Shown piece by piece: positions 47,465 to 56,345 of a stretch of DNA of 64,000 nt; positions within the stretch are counted from its first letter, which is position 1; the number at the start of each line of letters is the position of its first letter. Where the stretch lies: contig CAWFWZ010000014.1 in NCBI GenBank assembly GCA_963819645.1, forward strand, positions 124,001-188,000, written 5' to 3'. This DNA is from CAVVDY01 sp963819645. Lineage in GTDB: Bacteria; Acidobacteriota; Terriglobia; Terriglobales; Acidobacteriaceae. The notes beneath the pieces were generated by a model that did no database searches, was not told the DNA's origin, and saw only the letters and a program-made list of their open reading frames with translations. The position numbers were made by a program, and so were the translations under genes.

Positions 47465-47911
47465 CTAGGCCACTTTCGATTCAGACGCCATCTGCAGCCA
47501 CTGCTTCAATTGCTCTGCGGGAACCACCCCTGCCTGCTGACGAACCAGGTTTCCGCGGTGAAAGATCGCGAAGTTCGGGATGCCGCGCACGTTGTAACGC
47601 GCCGCAAGTTCTGGAACGCGCTCGGTATCGACCTTCAGCACCACAGCCTTTCCCGCCATGTCTTTGGCGGCGCGCGCCACCTCGGGAGCAGCCATGCGGC
47701 AGGGGCCGCACCACGCAGCCCAGAAGTCGACGAGCACGGGAACGCGAGACTCGCGCACGATCTCGTCAAACAGGGCAGCGTCCACCTCGATCGGCTCCGT
47801 CACCGCGGGCAGCGGGGTCTTGCACGCGCCGCAACGGCCGGTGTCGGCCAAATGCGCGCCGGGAATGCGGTTACTGCGGCCGCAGGATGGGCAATTGCGA
47901 ATCACTGGCAT
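47465..47911 (-). CDS. Thioredoxin 2 (TrxC-like), with N-terminal zinc motif
   Basis: 148 residues, intact. The N-terminal zinc-binding CPSC...CGAC pair (residues 8-33) precedes a standard thioredoxin domain: LVDFWAAWCGPCRMAAPE, VVLKVDTERVPELAARYNVR, GIPNFAIFHRGNLVRQQAG. The start at 47911 (PVIRNCPSCG) is supported by the first cysteine pair. TrxC reduces disulfides in oxidised cytosolic proteins. Single gene. Confidence 0.92.
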   Translation of the reverse strand: MPVIRNCPSCGRSNRIPGAHLADTGRCGACKTPLPAVTEPIEVDAALFDEIVRESRVPVLVDFWAAWCGPCRMAAPEVARAAKDMAGKAVVLKVDTERVPELAARYNVRGIPNFAIFHRGNLVRQQAGVVPAEQLKQWLQMASESKVA

Positions 47912-48062
47912 GGAAAATTCTCTCAAGCACGGAGCTTGTCCGAATGTGTCGGCGCGAGAGCAACTGAAGCCCCAGATTGTATGGATGCCCCCAGGCATCT
48001 CGCGGGTGCGTCACAAGTCGCGCCCCTCAACGCGAGTGGCCCAATTTGCATCCTACTCTGGT

Positions 48063-48449
48063 ATGCGAGTTTTCTCTGCCGCCCTAGCGTCAGATTGCAA
48101 TCCCGTTTCTGCTGCTGCTTGCGGGCTGCAGCGCATGTTCCACGCGGCCATCGAATCCGGAGCAGGTGCGTCAGGCAACCGCCAACGCGACCTCCGAGCT
48201 CAAGAACGATACGAAGGCGGTGGCCGAGGGAGTACGTGACGGCCTGACAGCGTCCCTCGCCGGATCACCCGATCAATCTCAACACTGCAACGCAGTCGCA
48301 GCTCACCACCCTGCCGGGGATCAGCGATGAGACGGCGGCACGCATTGTGGCGAACCGGCCGTATCGATAGCGCGCATGACCTGATCGATCGGCGCCTGGT
48401 GACGCCTGACGAGTACAAACAGATCGCCGATCGCATCACCGCGAAGTAA
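48063..48449 (+). CDS. Putative lipoprotein with helix-hairpin-helix domain (three frameshifts)
   Basis: Reconstructed as about 127 residues by removing extra bases near 48093, 48262 and 48366. The restored protein has a leader ending FLLLLAGC (lipidated cysteine), a helical middle (QVRQATANATSELKNDTKAV), and a ComEA-type helix-hairpin-helix: INLNTATQSQLTTLPGISDE, TAARIVANRPY, DLIDRRLVTPDEYKQIADRI. The stop is at 48449. Since three corrections are needed in 387 nt, confidence in detail is moderate. The helix-hairpin-helix could bind DNA at the surface or serve another role. Confidence 0.6.
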
Positions 48450-48493
48450 GCTGCGGATAACAGCGCGCTTCCGGTGGCGCATCACACGCAGGA

Positions 48494-49111
48494 ATGGCTG
48501 CAACTCCCAATGACAATCCGGACCTGCACGGCAATGCGCCCGATCGCTGCCCAGTCGCGTTGCTGATCGTGGACATGATCAACGCGCTCGATTTCCCGGG
48601 CAACGAGGAACTGGTGCGCGAGTCGTCCAGACTTGGCCGCAATGTCGCCGCGTTGAAGCGGCGCTGCCGGGAGGCGGGCATTCCGGTGATTTATATCAAC
48701 GACAATCAGGGCAAGTGGCGGTCCGATTTTGCTGCCGTAGTTCGGCATTGTGATCGCGAAGGTATTCCCGGCAGAGGAATGGTTCGGCAGGTGCTGCCCG
48801 ATGCGGAAGACTATCTGGTACTCAAGCCGAAGCACTCCGCCTTCTACGCCACTCCGCTCGACACGTTGCTGCAATACATCGGAGTGGAGAAGCTCATCAT
48901 CGCCGGCATCTCCAGCAACTCGTGCATCCTGCTGACCGCCAGCGATGCCTATGTTCGCGACTACAAGTTGTTCATCCCATCCGACTGCGTGGCTGGACAG
49001 AACGCTGAAGAACACCGCAGGTCGCTGGAGTTGATGAAGAGCAATTTCGCAGCAAACGTTGATGAGTCGGCGCGGCTGGATTTGCGGGGGCTAGTAGCCG
49101 ACTCGCAGTAG
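48494..49111 (+). CDS. Isochorismatase-like cysteine hydrolase
   Basis: 205 residues, intact. The catalytic triad is visible: Asp in ALLIVDMINALDFP, Lys in LKPKHSAFYATPL, Cys in GISSNSCILLTASDAYVRD. Family members hydrolyse amides such as nicotinamide or biuret, or enol ethers; the substrate here is not clear. The non-PncA variation in the metal-binding region makes nicotinamidase unlikely. Start ATG at 48494. Confidence 0.86.
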   Translation: MAATPNDNPDLHGNAPDRCPVALLIVDMINALDFPGNEELVRESSRLGRNVAALKRRCREAGIPVIYINDNQGKWRSDFAAVVRHCDREGIPGRGMVRQVLPDAEDYLVLKPKHSAFYATPLDTLLQYIGVEKLIIAGISSNSCILLTASDAYVRDYKLFIPSDCVAGQNAEEHRRSLELMKSNFAANVDESARLDLRGLVADSQ

Positions 49112-49134
49112 TGCACGGCTGACGGGGTTCGTTC

Positions 49135-49210
49135 GAAGTACTGAGGGCTAAAGCCCTTTTGTATTTTGAGCGGCGTTGACGCTGGCCTGAAGGCCAGCTC
49201 TACGAACGGA
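49135..49210. repeat. Inverted copy of the element near 54790
   Basis: The sequence running GGGCTAAAGCCC, TTTTGTATTTTGAGCGG, CGTTGACGCTGGCCTG, AAGGCCAGCTCTAC matches the reverse complement of 54790-54860. Both copies are in spacers. Confidence 0.65.
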
Positions 49211-49211
49211 C

Positions 49212-49361
49212 GGCCCGAAGTCAGCTCTACCCGAATTCGGCACGGCCGAAGTCAGCTCACCCCAATTCGGCACGACCGAAGTCAGCTCTACCCGAATTCG
49301 GCACGACCGAAGTCGGCTCTACCCGAAATCGGCATTACCCGAAGTCGGCACTACCCGAATA
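49212..49361. repeat. Tandem array of about five 30-31-bp units downstream of bamA
   Basis: Units begin at about 49212, 49239, 49269, 49300 and 49331. The unit is GGCACGACCGAAGTCAGCTC plus TACCCGAATTC, and the copies differ by a few bases (for example GGCATTACC and GTCGGC). The spacing is 27, 30, 31 and 31. It ends 6 nt before the stop of bamA. Confidence 0.8.
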
Positions 49362-49367
49362 GCTTCC

Positions 49368-52196
49368 CTAGAACGTCGTTGCCACGGTGAAGCGGAAGGT
49401 CTTACGCGGCTCGCGCAGGAAGTACTGTGGTTGGTACAGCGCGACCGCGTTGGCATAGGTATAGTCGCCGGCCGCTCCCGCCGGGAACATCGAGCGCGTG
49501 ATCGGATTGGGCGGCGACACCGTCTCGTACAAGCGCAGCGGGTTGTAGGCGTAATAGAAGCGGAATGGCGCATTTACCACCGGCATGATGACCTGTAACT
49601 CGAGTCCGGTCGACATACGCGGTTGATAATTCGTCCCCGAGATCGGCACCAGGTTCCTGCTGATAGGAACGGTTGTGGTTCCGCCGCAGCTAAAGTCAAC
49701 ATTCACGAAGGGACAGCCATACGGCGTAGTAACCAGGCTTTGATATTGCTGAGGAGCAATCTGTAACTGGGACTCACGCGAGATAAAGTCCAGGCCGGTG
49801 TCGGCGAAGGCGGCTACGGTTACAGGCCCGGCGATGGGCACGCGGTATTCAAGATTGCCTATCACGCTGGTGTCGCCGCCAGGGAAGATGATCTGCTGCA
49901 CCGGAATGTTGACCAGGTAGTTTCCGCGCCGCGGATTCGTGGGATCCAGCGGCACGCCGCTGCCGTCGGGGTTCTGCAACGGAATGGTCACGACGGTGGG
50001 GAAGAAAGCGACCGGCGAGATGGCACGAATATCGAAGCCGCGAATGTCGGTGTCGCCGCCCATGTAGTAGCGATCGAATGGCGGCGCGACCTGCCCGGCA
50101 TAGCCGGTGATCCATGAGCCTTGCACGCGCCAGCCCAGGGTGTTTCGACCCTTGTTCACAGGCATGAATTGCTTGTACTCCGCGGTGGGCTGGAAGGAGT
50201 ACACGTTGCCGCCGAGTCCGGCGATGCCGGTGGACACGAACAGGCTCTTGCCCTTATGCGGGTGCTGCGGATTGTCGATGCTGCTGTACGAGAAGTTGGG
50301 GACAACCTTGCTGGTCTGAATTCCGCTCAGCGAATTCGGACCGTAGATGCCGCGGAAGTTGATGCTCTCGAAATACAGCGTCGACGCCGTGCTGAAGGTC
50401 TGCACACTAGTGTCATCGAACGAGTAGGTGATGCCGACGCGCTTGAACGAGCGTTTGATGGGATAACTGAACGAGGTGGTGAATCCCGTGCTGGTCTGGG
50501 TGAAATTTTGCAGCAGGTTCTGGTATGCCGACGGCAGCGCAATCACCTGGTTGCTTTGCTGCTGCGTCAGCGCGGCCTGGTTGTAGTTATAGCTGCGGTG
50601 GTAAACCGACCAACTGAATTGCAGCGGGCGATCAAACAGGTATGGCTGGGTGAAGGCGAGGGTTTCGTTGCGTTCGTACTGACCGATCTGGAACTCCAAG
50701 GTCAGCGACTCGCCTTTGCCGAACAGGTTGTTGGTGGTGTAATTCAGGCCGATGAAGCCGCCGGCTAGTCCGCTGACGCCGCCTGTCAGGCCGATGCTGT
50801 TCTTGCCCTTTTCGTGAAGCTTGAGCGTGATGTCGACGGTCGAGTCGGCCACGTTCTGATGGATTTCCGAGTCTTGTTCGGCCTTCAGGGGCTCGAAGTA
50901 TTGCAGCTGGTTCAAGCGCAGCAAGCTGATCTCCCAAAGATTGCCGTTGTAGACCTGGCCCTCCTGTAGGAGCAACTCGCGGCGGATGACCTTGTCGCGC
51001 GTAGTGGTGTTTCCCGCGAACTCGATGCGCCGGACGTAGAACTGCTTGCCTTCGTCGAGATCGATGTTCATGGTGATCAACTTCTTGTCGTCGTCGGGCT
51101 TGGTGTCAGGCACCGGCGTGAAGTTGATATATCCCAACTGAGCGTAAGCCTTGCGCAAATTCTCGATGCCTTTGCGGACGGCCTCGGTATCGAAGATGTC
51201 TCCGTCTTTGATTTTGAACTGTGCCCGCAAGGCCGCGATGTTGGTAATGGCCTTGTTGCCGGTGAAGGTGATTTCCTTCAGCCGGTATTGGAAGCCCTCT
51301 TCGACCGGCAGGGTGATGTCGACAGCCTTGCCCGGCTTATGGCTCCACGGCATGTACCACTTGAAGCCGTTGGTGTCATGAATCTGGGTCTTGGGATCGG
51401 AGACCAGTGCTTTGAAGTATCCCTTGGTCTGGTAGTAGTAGCGAACACGTTCCGCGTCTTCGTTCAGCTTGGTCGAATCGTAGGTGCGCGCGAAGAGGTT
51501 CTCGAGAAAGATGGAGTGGGGAATTCCAATCGGCTTCAAGTTCTTCATCGCGCTGCGCAATTCGCGCGACTTCAAGTGCTTGTTGCCTTCGAAGGTGATC
51601 TTGCCGACTTTAACCTTGGGGCCTTCTTTGACCACGAAGGTCAAGCCCACGGAGGCCGGTGGAATGGGGCGCACTTCCGAGCGGACGGACGCGAACTGGC
51701 GGCCATGTGCGGCCAGCAGATCTTTGATAACGACTTCCGCGCGCTTTACCTTGGTCGGATCGTACTGGCTCTCCTGCGTCAGGCCGACCTTGCGCTCCTT
51801 AAACTTGTCGAGCACATCGCTCTGCGAGACCGAGCTCAAACCGACGTACTTGATCTCGCGAATCGTTGGTTTTTCTTTGACGTAAACGTGGATGATCCAG
51901 CCCTTGGGAGAAGCCTCGCGCTCGATACGCAGGTCGTCGAAGTAGCCGGTATTCCACAGCGAGTTGAAATCGCGCTCCAGCGCCTGCTGGTCGTAAATTT
52001 CCCCGGGACGGGTAAACATGCGCGCCCTGATGGTATCGGCTGGGATGCGGCGATTGCCATGGATCCTGATTTCTTCAATGACGTCCGCCTGCTGGCCGAA
52101 CGCTGATGCAGCGGCCAGAAGCAGTAGGGCGAGAAGGAGACCCGCAGCCGTACTATAGCGCCCTGTCCCGCGGAGGAACCGGGCGGCAGGTCTCAC
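49368..52196 (-). CDS. bamA: Outer membrane protein assembly factor BamA
   Basis: 942 residues, intact. A signal peptide (AGLLLALLLLAAASAFGQ) is followed by about five POTRA domains (for example EEIRIHGNRRIPADTIRARM, VKVGKITFEGNKHLKSRELR, YRLKEITFTGNKAITNIAAL, FYVRRIEFAGNTTTRDKVIR) and a C-terminal barrel with the substrate-lock motif DTDIRGFDIRA (VRGF-type) and a final phenylalanine (RFTVATTF). It folds beta-barrel proteins into the outer membrane. The GTG at 52196 is chosen because upstream sequence up to 52271 carries a promoter. It is not next to skp or lpxD. Confidence 0.93.
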   Translation of the reverse strand: MRPAARFLRGTGRYSTAAGLLLALLLLAAASAFGQQADVIEEIRIHGNRRIPADTIRARMFTRPGEIYDQQALERDFNSLWNTGYFDDLRIEREASPKGWIIHVYVKEKPTIREIKYVGLSSVSQSDVLDKFKERKVGLTQESQYDPTKVKRAEVVIKDLLAAHGRQFASVRSEVRPIPPASVGLTFVVKEGPKVKVGKITFEGNKHLKSRELRSAMKNLKPIGIPHSIFLENLFARTYDSTKLNEDAERVRYYYQTKGYFKALVSDPKTQIHDTNGFKWYMPWSHKPGKAVDITLPVEEGFQYRLKEITFTGNKAITNIAALRAQFKIKDGDIFDTEAVRKGIENLRKAYAQLGYINFTPVPDTKPDDDKKLITMNIDLDEGKQFYVRRIEFAGNTTTRDKVIRRELLLQEGQVYNGNLWEISLLRLNQLQYFEPLKAEQDSEIHQNVADSTVDITLKLHEKGKNSIGLTGGVSGLAGGFIGLNYTTNNLFGKGESLTLEFQIGQYERNETLAFTQPYLFDRPLQFSWSVYHRSYNYNQAALTQQQSNQVIALPSAYQNLLQNFTQTSTGFTTSFSYPIKRSFKRVGITYSFDDTSVQTFSTASTLYFESINFRGIYGPNSLSGIQTSKVVPNFSYSSIDNPQHPHKGKSLFVSTGIAGLGGNVYSFQPTAEYKQFMPVNKGRNTLGWRVQGSWITGYAGQVAPPFDRYYMGGDTDIRGFDIRAISPVAFFPTVVTIPLQNPDGSGVPLDPTNPRRGNYLVNIPVQQIIFPGGDTSVIGNLEYRVPIAGPVTVAAFADTGLDFISRESQLQIAPQQYQSLVTTPYGCPFVNVDFSCGGTTTVPISRNLVPISGTNYQPRMSTGLELQVIMPVVNAPFRFYYAYNPLRLYETVSPPNPITRSMFPAGAAGDYTYANAVALYQPQYFLREPRKTFRFTVATTF

Positions 52197-52251
52197 CTGA
52201 AGATGGCAAAGAATGTCGACGACCTCAAGACGTAAGCTGAATGAAAGCGCA

Positions 52252-52279
52252 ATTATACGGTACCTGTGCACTCGGTTAA
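52252..52279 (-). promoter_or_regulatory. Sigma-70-like promoter of bamA
   Basis: On the minus strand TTAACC (52274-52279) and TATAAT (52252-52257) are separated by 16 bp. The -10 box is a perfect match; the -35 matches TTGACA at four of six positions. It lies 56 nt upstream of the proposed bamA start and inside the longer reading frame, which supports the shorter start. Confidence 0.6.
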
Positions 52280-52368
52280 AATCGCAGACGGCTCCGAGGT
52301 GGTCAGGTTTGGTGAGCTAACCCTCGCTACGCCGTGAAGTTGCGGCAACGCGAGGAAGGAGAAGCCTG

Positions 52369-52935
52369 GTGCAGTACGACTACGTCGTGAACAAGGCGGA
52401 ACCGCGAGGCACCGTGCGACCTCTCATCTCCCGCGAACAGATTGCCGCGAGGGTCAGTGAAATCGGACACCGCATCAGTCAGGATTTCGCCGGCGAATCG
52501 GTGATTCTCCTCGGAGTACTCAAGGGCGCAGCCATCTTCCTCGCCGATCTGGCTCGCCACATCACCCTCGACGCCAGCTTCGACTTCATCGCCGTCGCCA
52601 GCTACGGCAATCAGCAGCAGCACAGCGGCGAGGTGAAGCTGGTCAAGGATGTTGACCAATCGCTGGAAGGAAAAAACGTGGTGCTGGTTGAGGACATTCT
52701 CGACACGGGACTAACGCTGACGTATTTGCAGAACCTGCTGCTGGCGCGCTGCCCCAGGCGACTGAAGATTGCCGTACTGCTCGACAAGACTCCCCGCCGG
52801 ATCCAGCCGGTGCCGGTGGACTACGTTGGGTTCCAGATCCCCGATGAATTTGTCGTCGGATATGGCATGGATTTCGCTGAGCGTTACCGTAATTTGCAGG
52901 ACATTTGCGTGCTGGAATCGCCGAAGGGCGTGTAG
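52369..52935 (+). CDS. hpt: Hypoxanthine-guanine phosphoribosyltransferase
   Basis: 188 residues, intact. VVLVEDILDTGLTLTYLQNL is the PRPP-binding loop; ILLGVLKGAAIFLADLAR and DYVGFQIPDEFVVGYGMDFA are the family hallmarks. It salvages hypoxanthine or guanine. The start is GTG at 52369 with AGGAAGGAG 7-8 nt upstream. It is divergent from bamA and is followed after 28 nt by deoC, so the pair can form a purine/deoxynucleoside salvage operon. Confidence 0.93.
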   Translation: MQYDYVVNKAEPRGTVRPLISREQIAARVSEIGHRISQDFAGESVILLGVLKGAAIFLADLARHITLDASFDFIAVASYGNQQQHSGEVKLVKDVDQSLEGKNVVLVEDILDTGLTLTYLQNLLLARCPRRLKIAVLLDKTPRRIQPVPVDYVGFQIPDEFVVGYGMDFAERYRNLQDICVLESPKGV

Positions 52936-52963
52936 AATCGCCTTTTAGCGTTAGCTCTAGCTC

Positions 52964-53683
52964 ATGTCTGTCGATACCGCAGTCCTCCCCGGAATCTCAG
53001 CCGTCGTAATCAGCGACTGGCGCAGCGCCGCTCAAATCATCGATCACACACTGCTTGCACCTGAAGCCACACGGGCACAGCTCGCCGCGCATTGCAGCGA
53101 CGCCGACCATTACGGATTCCATTGTGTGGTGGTCAACCCGTGTTATGTTGCTGCTGCGGCCGCTCTACTGCGCGGCACGCCGGTCAAGGTCGCTGCGGTG
53201 ATCGGTTTCCCGCTCGGGGCAAGTCTGACCGTGACCAAGCTCGCCGAGGCAGAAGCGGCCATGCACAACGGCGCGCGCGAGTTGGAGATGGTAATCAACA
53301 TTGGCGCATTAAAATCGGGCGACCGCCTGCTTCTGCAAACCGAAATGCGCTTGCTGGCTAAACTGGCGCACGAAGGCAACGCACGCCTGAAGGTGATCCT
53401 GGAGAACGCTCTGCTGACCCAGGAAGAGAAAATTCTGGGCTGCGCGCTCGCCCGGGATGCGGGAGCCGATTTCGTGAAGACCTCGACCGGCTTCGCCCGT
53501 TCCGGGGCCACAGCAGCCGACGTCGCTCTCATGCGCGGCGTGGTTGGCCACGCAGTCGGCGTCAAGGCGGCGGGAGGCATTCGCACCGCTGCTGACTTCA
53601 AGACCATGGTCGATGCCGGAGCGAACCGCATCGGCACCAGCGCCGGCGTAAGCATTGTGCGCGAACTCGGCGCGCCGGAGTAG
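52964..53683 (+). CDS. deoC: Deoxyribose-phosphate aldolase
   Basis: 239 residues, intact. The Schiff-base lysine is in GADFVKTSTGFARSGAT and the second lysine in VGVKAAGGIRTAADFKTM. IIDHTLLAPEATRAQLAAHC and AVIGFPLGASLTVTKLAEA are standard class I DERA blocks. It splits 2-deoxyribose-5-phosphate to glyceraldehyde-3-phosphate and acetaldehyde. The aldehyde dehydrogenase at 10206 is too distant to be linked. It converges with a methyltransferase gene, 33 nt apart. Confidence 0.95.
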   Translation: MSVDTAVLPGISAVVISDWRSAAQIIDHTLLAPEATRAQLAAHCSDADHYGFHCVVVNPCYVAAAAALLRGTPVKVAAVIGFPLGASLTVTKLAEAEAAMHNGARELEMVINIGALKSGDRLLLQTEMRLLAKLAHEGNARLKVILENALLTQEEKILGCALARDAGADFVKTSTGFARSGATAADVALMRGVVGHAVGVKAAGGIRTAADFKTMVDAGANRIGTSAGVSIVRELGAPE

Positions 53684-53716
53684 ACGCGCTCGGCGGATCG
53701 GATCACAACAACGCGT

Positions 53717-54541
53717 TCAACGTCGTCTTGCAATTATCGTAGGACGCTCTACGTCAACGCCGTTGCATTTCGCGGTAGCGGTGACGTAGGTGACATCGAA
53801 GCCCAGATTGTCGAACACGCGGTTGTAGAGCCCGCGACTGGCGGTCCACCAAGTCAAGCTGTGGCTCTCTGCCGGGTTGCTCCAGTCATTCGCGGTTTGT
53901 AGAACCTGGGCATCCGTATCCGCGACCAGAGTAAAGGCGATAATAACCGCCTCCTTCGCCATCCCCGCAAGATTGTCAAGAACGCTGACTGGATTGGCGA
54001 GGTGCTCAAAAATCGCACCAGCCAGAACGACATCAAATTTCTCCCCCCAATAGGCAAGGCGCTCAAGCGGAGCATAGATGACTTTGACGTCGCTCCTGTT
54101 CTTGTGCCAGGCATACCAAAAGCCATTCTTGTATTTGACGAGCCAGTGGTCATTCTGCCTGGCCCACGTCCCACGCTCGCGGTGATGCAGAGAGTGCCTG
54201 AATGGCAGCCGTTCCAGTTCTGTGTACGCGTAGGCCTCGGTTGCGGTTACGATCGCGCCGGATTTTTCAGCCTCGAACGCTAGAAAGCCGGAAGCAGTGC
54301 CGACATCAAGGACGGTCTTTCCCTTAACCTCATAACCGCCGATGTAGCTGGCGAAGTTGCCGCGAATGTCCCACTCGCCGCTCACTGACTCTCCGTCGGG
54401 GAAATCCAGCGAGTGGTAGAAAACGCATTCCTCAATCGGCGGCTGAGGCCACGGTGTTTCGAATTTGTAGGGGAACAGTTCTGCGGGAAGATGAGTCTTT
54501 TGTGGCGCGCCCTTGAAGACCTTTCGCCAAACCATAGCCAT
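53717..54541 (-). CDS. SAM-dependent methyltransferase
   Basis: 274 residues from the ATG at 54541, which has AAGGA 6 nt upstream; the frame is open to 54601. Motif I KTVLDVGTASGFLAFEAEKS, an acidic loop at TATEAYAYTELE, and motif IV/post-I DVVLAGAIFEHLANPVSVL are clear. The N-terminal FETPWPQPPIEECVFYHSLD is like tRNA (mo5U34)-type CmoB relatives or DUF1698 proteins. It has no phosphate-binding or RNA-binding domain that I can recognise. Substrate unknown. Confidence 0.8.
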   Translation of the reverse strand: MAMVWRKVFKGAPQKTHLPAELFPYKFETPWPQPPIEECVFYHSLDFPDGESVSGEWDIRGNFASYIGGYEVKGKTVLDVGTASGFLAFEAEKSGAIVTATEAYAYTELERLPFRHSLHHRERGTWARQNDHWLVKYKNGFWYAWHKNRSDVKVIYAPLERLAYWGEKFDVVLAGAIFEHLANPVSVLDNLAGMAKEAVIIAFTLVADTDAQVLQTANDWSNPAESHSLTWWTASRGLYNRVFDNLGFDVTYVTATAKCNGVDVERPTIIARRR

Positions 54542-54760
54542 TTCGATTCCTTCTGATCTCACCACAATTACCATACGATCTGTTGAAGACGGATCGGTCA
54601 CTCCAATCGCGCAGTATCCGACCGAGCGTTGATCCGGCGATTTGTTTAGGGTGTGCCATCGGTATGAACCGACATTCTCCAGATGATAGCGTTAGGGCGC
54701 GTTTGGGCCATAGCGCGAACTCGGGCCCCAGGGCGAAGGTTTGAAGGGGCGCGGGCTTTC

Positions 54761-54887
54761 AGAGGCTGCTGAAAGAGTCGAATTTCGGGTAGAGCTGGCC
54801 TTCCTTCAGGCCAGCGTCGCGCCGTTGAAAATACAAGAGGGCTTTAGCCCCTGAGGTACTGCCAACGGACTTGTTCAGCAGCCTCTT
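54761..54887. repeat. Composite element bounded by inverted GAGGCTGCTGAA/TTCAGCAGCCTC termini
   Basis: The left end AGAGGCTGCTGAAAGAGTC and right end GACTTGTTCAGCAGCCTCT are reverse complements over about 17 nt. The interior is a reverse-complement match to 49135-49210 (TAGAGCTGGCC, GCGTCGCGCCGTTGAAAATAC, GGGCTTTAGCCCCTGAG). It is in the spacer between the methyltransferase and the CarboxypepD_reg-like gene. Confidence 0.75.
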
Positions 54888-54944
54888 CAGGCGTGTCGCA
54901 GCGATGGCGGCTTCAGCCGCCGAGGAAAAGCCTTTCCGTCCCCG

Positions 54945-56071
54945 CTACGGTTTCCCTTGCGCGTAATCCGGCACTTTGGGTGTGAGCTTCCGCAGCAGGA
55001 ATTCGCGGATCAGGTTAGTGGCAACGCTGCCTCCGATGATGATGCCGGCATTGCGCATGGTGAGCGATGCGGTGCGATCCTGCGGAGCGTGATACACGTT
55101 CGATATACCTGCCGTCGCAAAGGCGCCAAGCAGATGAGACCAGTTCACTTCCGAATGGCCACTATCGGTTCGCGTAACGAAAGTTCGCGACATCGCATAC
55201 CACGCGCGTGATTTGACACTTCCGCTGCCTAGGTAGAAATAACGCGGATCCTGTTTCAGAACCGAGGGCAGGGCAGCATCGGCGATCATCGTATAAATCG
55301 TGTAATCCGCATAGGCTGCTCCGAACCTCTTGAAATAGCCGTCGGCGCCGCTACCGTATCCGGGAAAGGTGTTGCGCCACTGCTCAACTCCGGCTGTGGC
55401 TGCGGCCACGACGAAGGTGACCGGGTCAATGCTGCTGCGAAGCGCCAGTCCGAACTTCTGCTTCGGAGTCATCGGTGCCGCGTTCCAGATGTAGCTGCTG
55501 TAGAAGTTCGGAACGATTCCCAGAACGCGTTGCTTCTCCTGCGCCTGAATTTGGGCTTCAGCAACGTCATGCACAGTGGCGACGACGTTCACATCGGCGT
55601 GCGTCTTGCCGACGCGCAAAACGGTCTGCGGAAGCTCGATATTCTGCCCCGCCGTTAACGCAATCTGGTTCGAGGTGAATGTCGTGAGGTTCGGCGCTGT
55701 GACGGTAACCCTGAAGCTGCCCGCAGGAAGATTGGAGAAGGTAAACCGTCCCCACTCGTCAGCCGCCACGTGTTCGCTCAACTGCTCCGCTCGGGGCCAA
55801 TTAGCTGCACTTGCGCGCCGGGTACGACCGCTCCATTGGTGTCCACCACGCTGCCGGCAATGCTGCTCGATTCCGCACCAGCGGTCGCGTTTTGTCCACT
55901 CGACGGAGTCTCTGTTTGAGCCGCAGGTAGGGCCGGCGATCCGGAATCCCCCACTGGAGCGCTCTGGGAACCCTGAGCAGCCGCGAGTAGCGACATGGAG
56001 CTAATCATGAAGCTCAGCGACAGGAGCCTGAGCGCTCCTCGCACACAGATTTTTCTCTTTGTCTTCGACAC
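54945..56071 (-). CDS. Exported protein with CarboxypepD_reg-like (TonB-plug-type) N-terminal domain (one frameshift)
   Basis: About 375 residues. A signal peptide (RLLSLSFMISSMSLLAAAQ) is followed by a carboxypeptidase-regulatory-like domain: SIAGSVVDTNGAVVPGAQVQ and EWGRFTFSNLPAGSFRVTVT. The rest, ending at VPDYAQGKP, contains GLALRSSIDPVTFVVAAATA, DPRYFYLGSGSVKSRAWYAM, and looks like a membrane or barrel-like domain. The frame shifts near 55790; here a base seems to be missing (a -1 deletion, CGG-GAG to CGGAG) rather than added. The start is uncertain (GTG at 56071 or ATG at 56149). Function unknown. Confidence 0.68.
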
Positions 56072-56345
56072 GTGGACCGAACTTTCCCCTGAGTTGATGG
56101 AAGTCTTTAGTCCTAGGATGCAGAACCGGCGGAACGAGGCGGAGGGCAAATTCGCCCTGTTCGAACGCTTTGGCGGGTCGGTGGTTCGCTGTGAAAAGCG
56201 CCCTCAGGCCTCATCCTGAAGCTGCTCAGCTTGAGAAAAAAGTTTACTTGTTGTATATCAACAACAGGAAACAAATTTAGTCAGGTAGTAAGTCCATCCT
56301 GTCGCAACTTCCGTCGCATCAATCTAGTAGGCGCTAAGGAGGGTT

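Noticed and set aside
49212..49361. Possible CRISPR array
   Set aside because: Units follow each other directly with no unique spacers, drift in sequence and have no cas genes near. It is a tandem repeat.
49166..49390. Small plus-strand frame rich in RHGRSQL-like repeats
   Set aside because: It translates the tandem DNA array and has no start signal.
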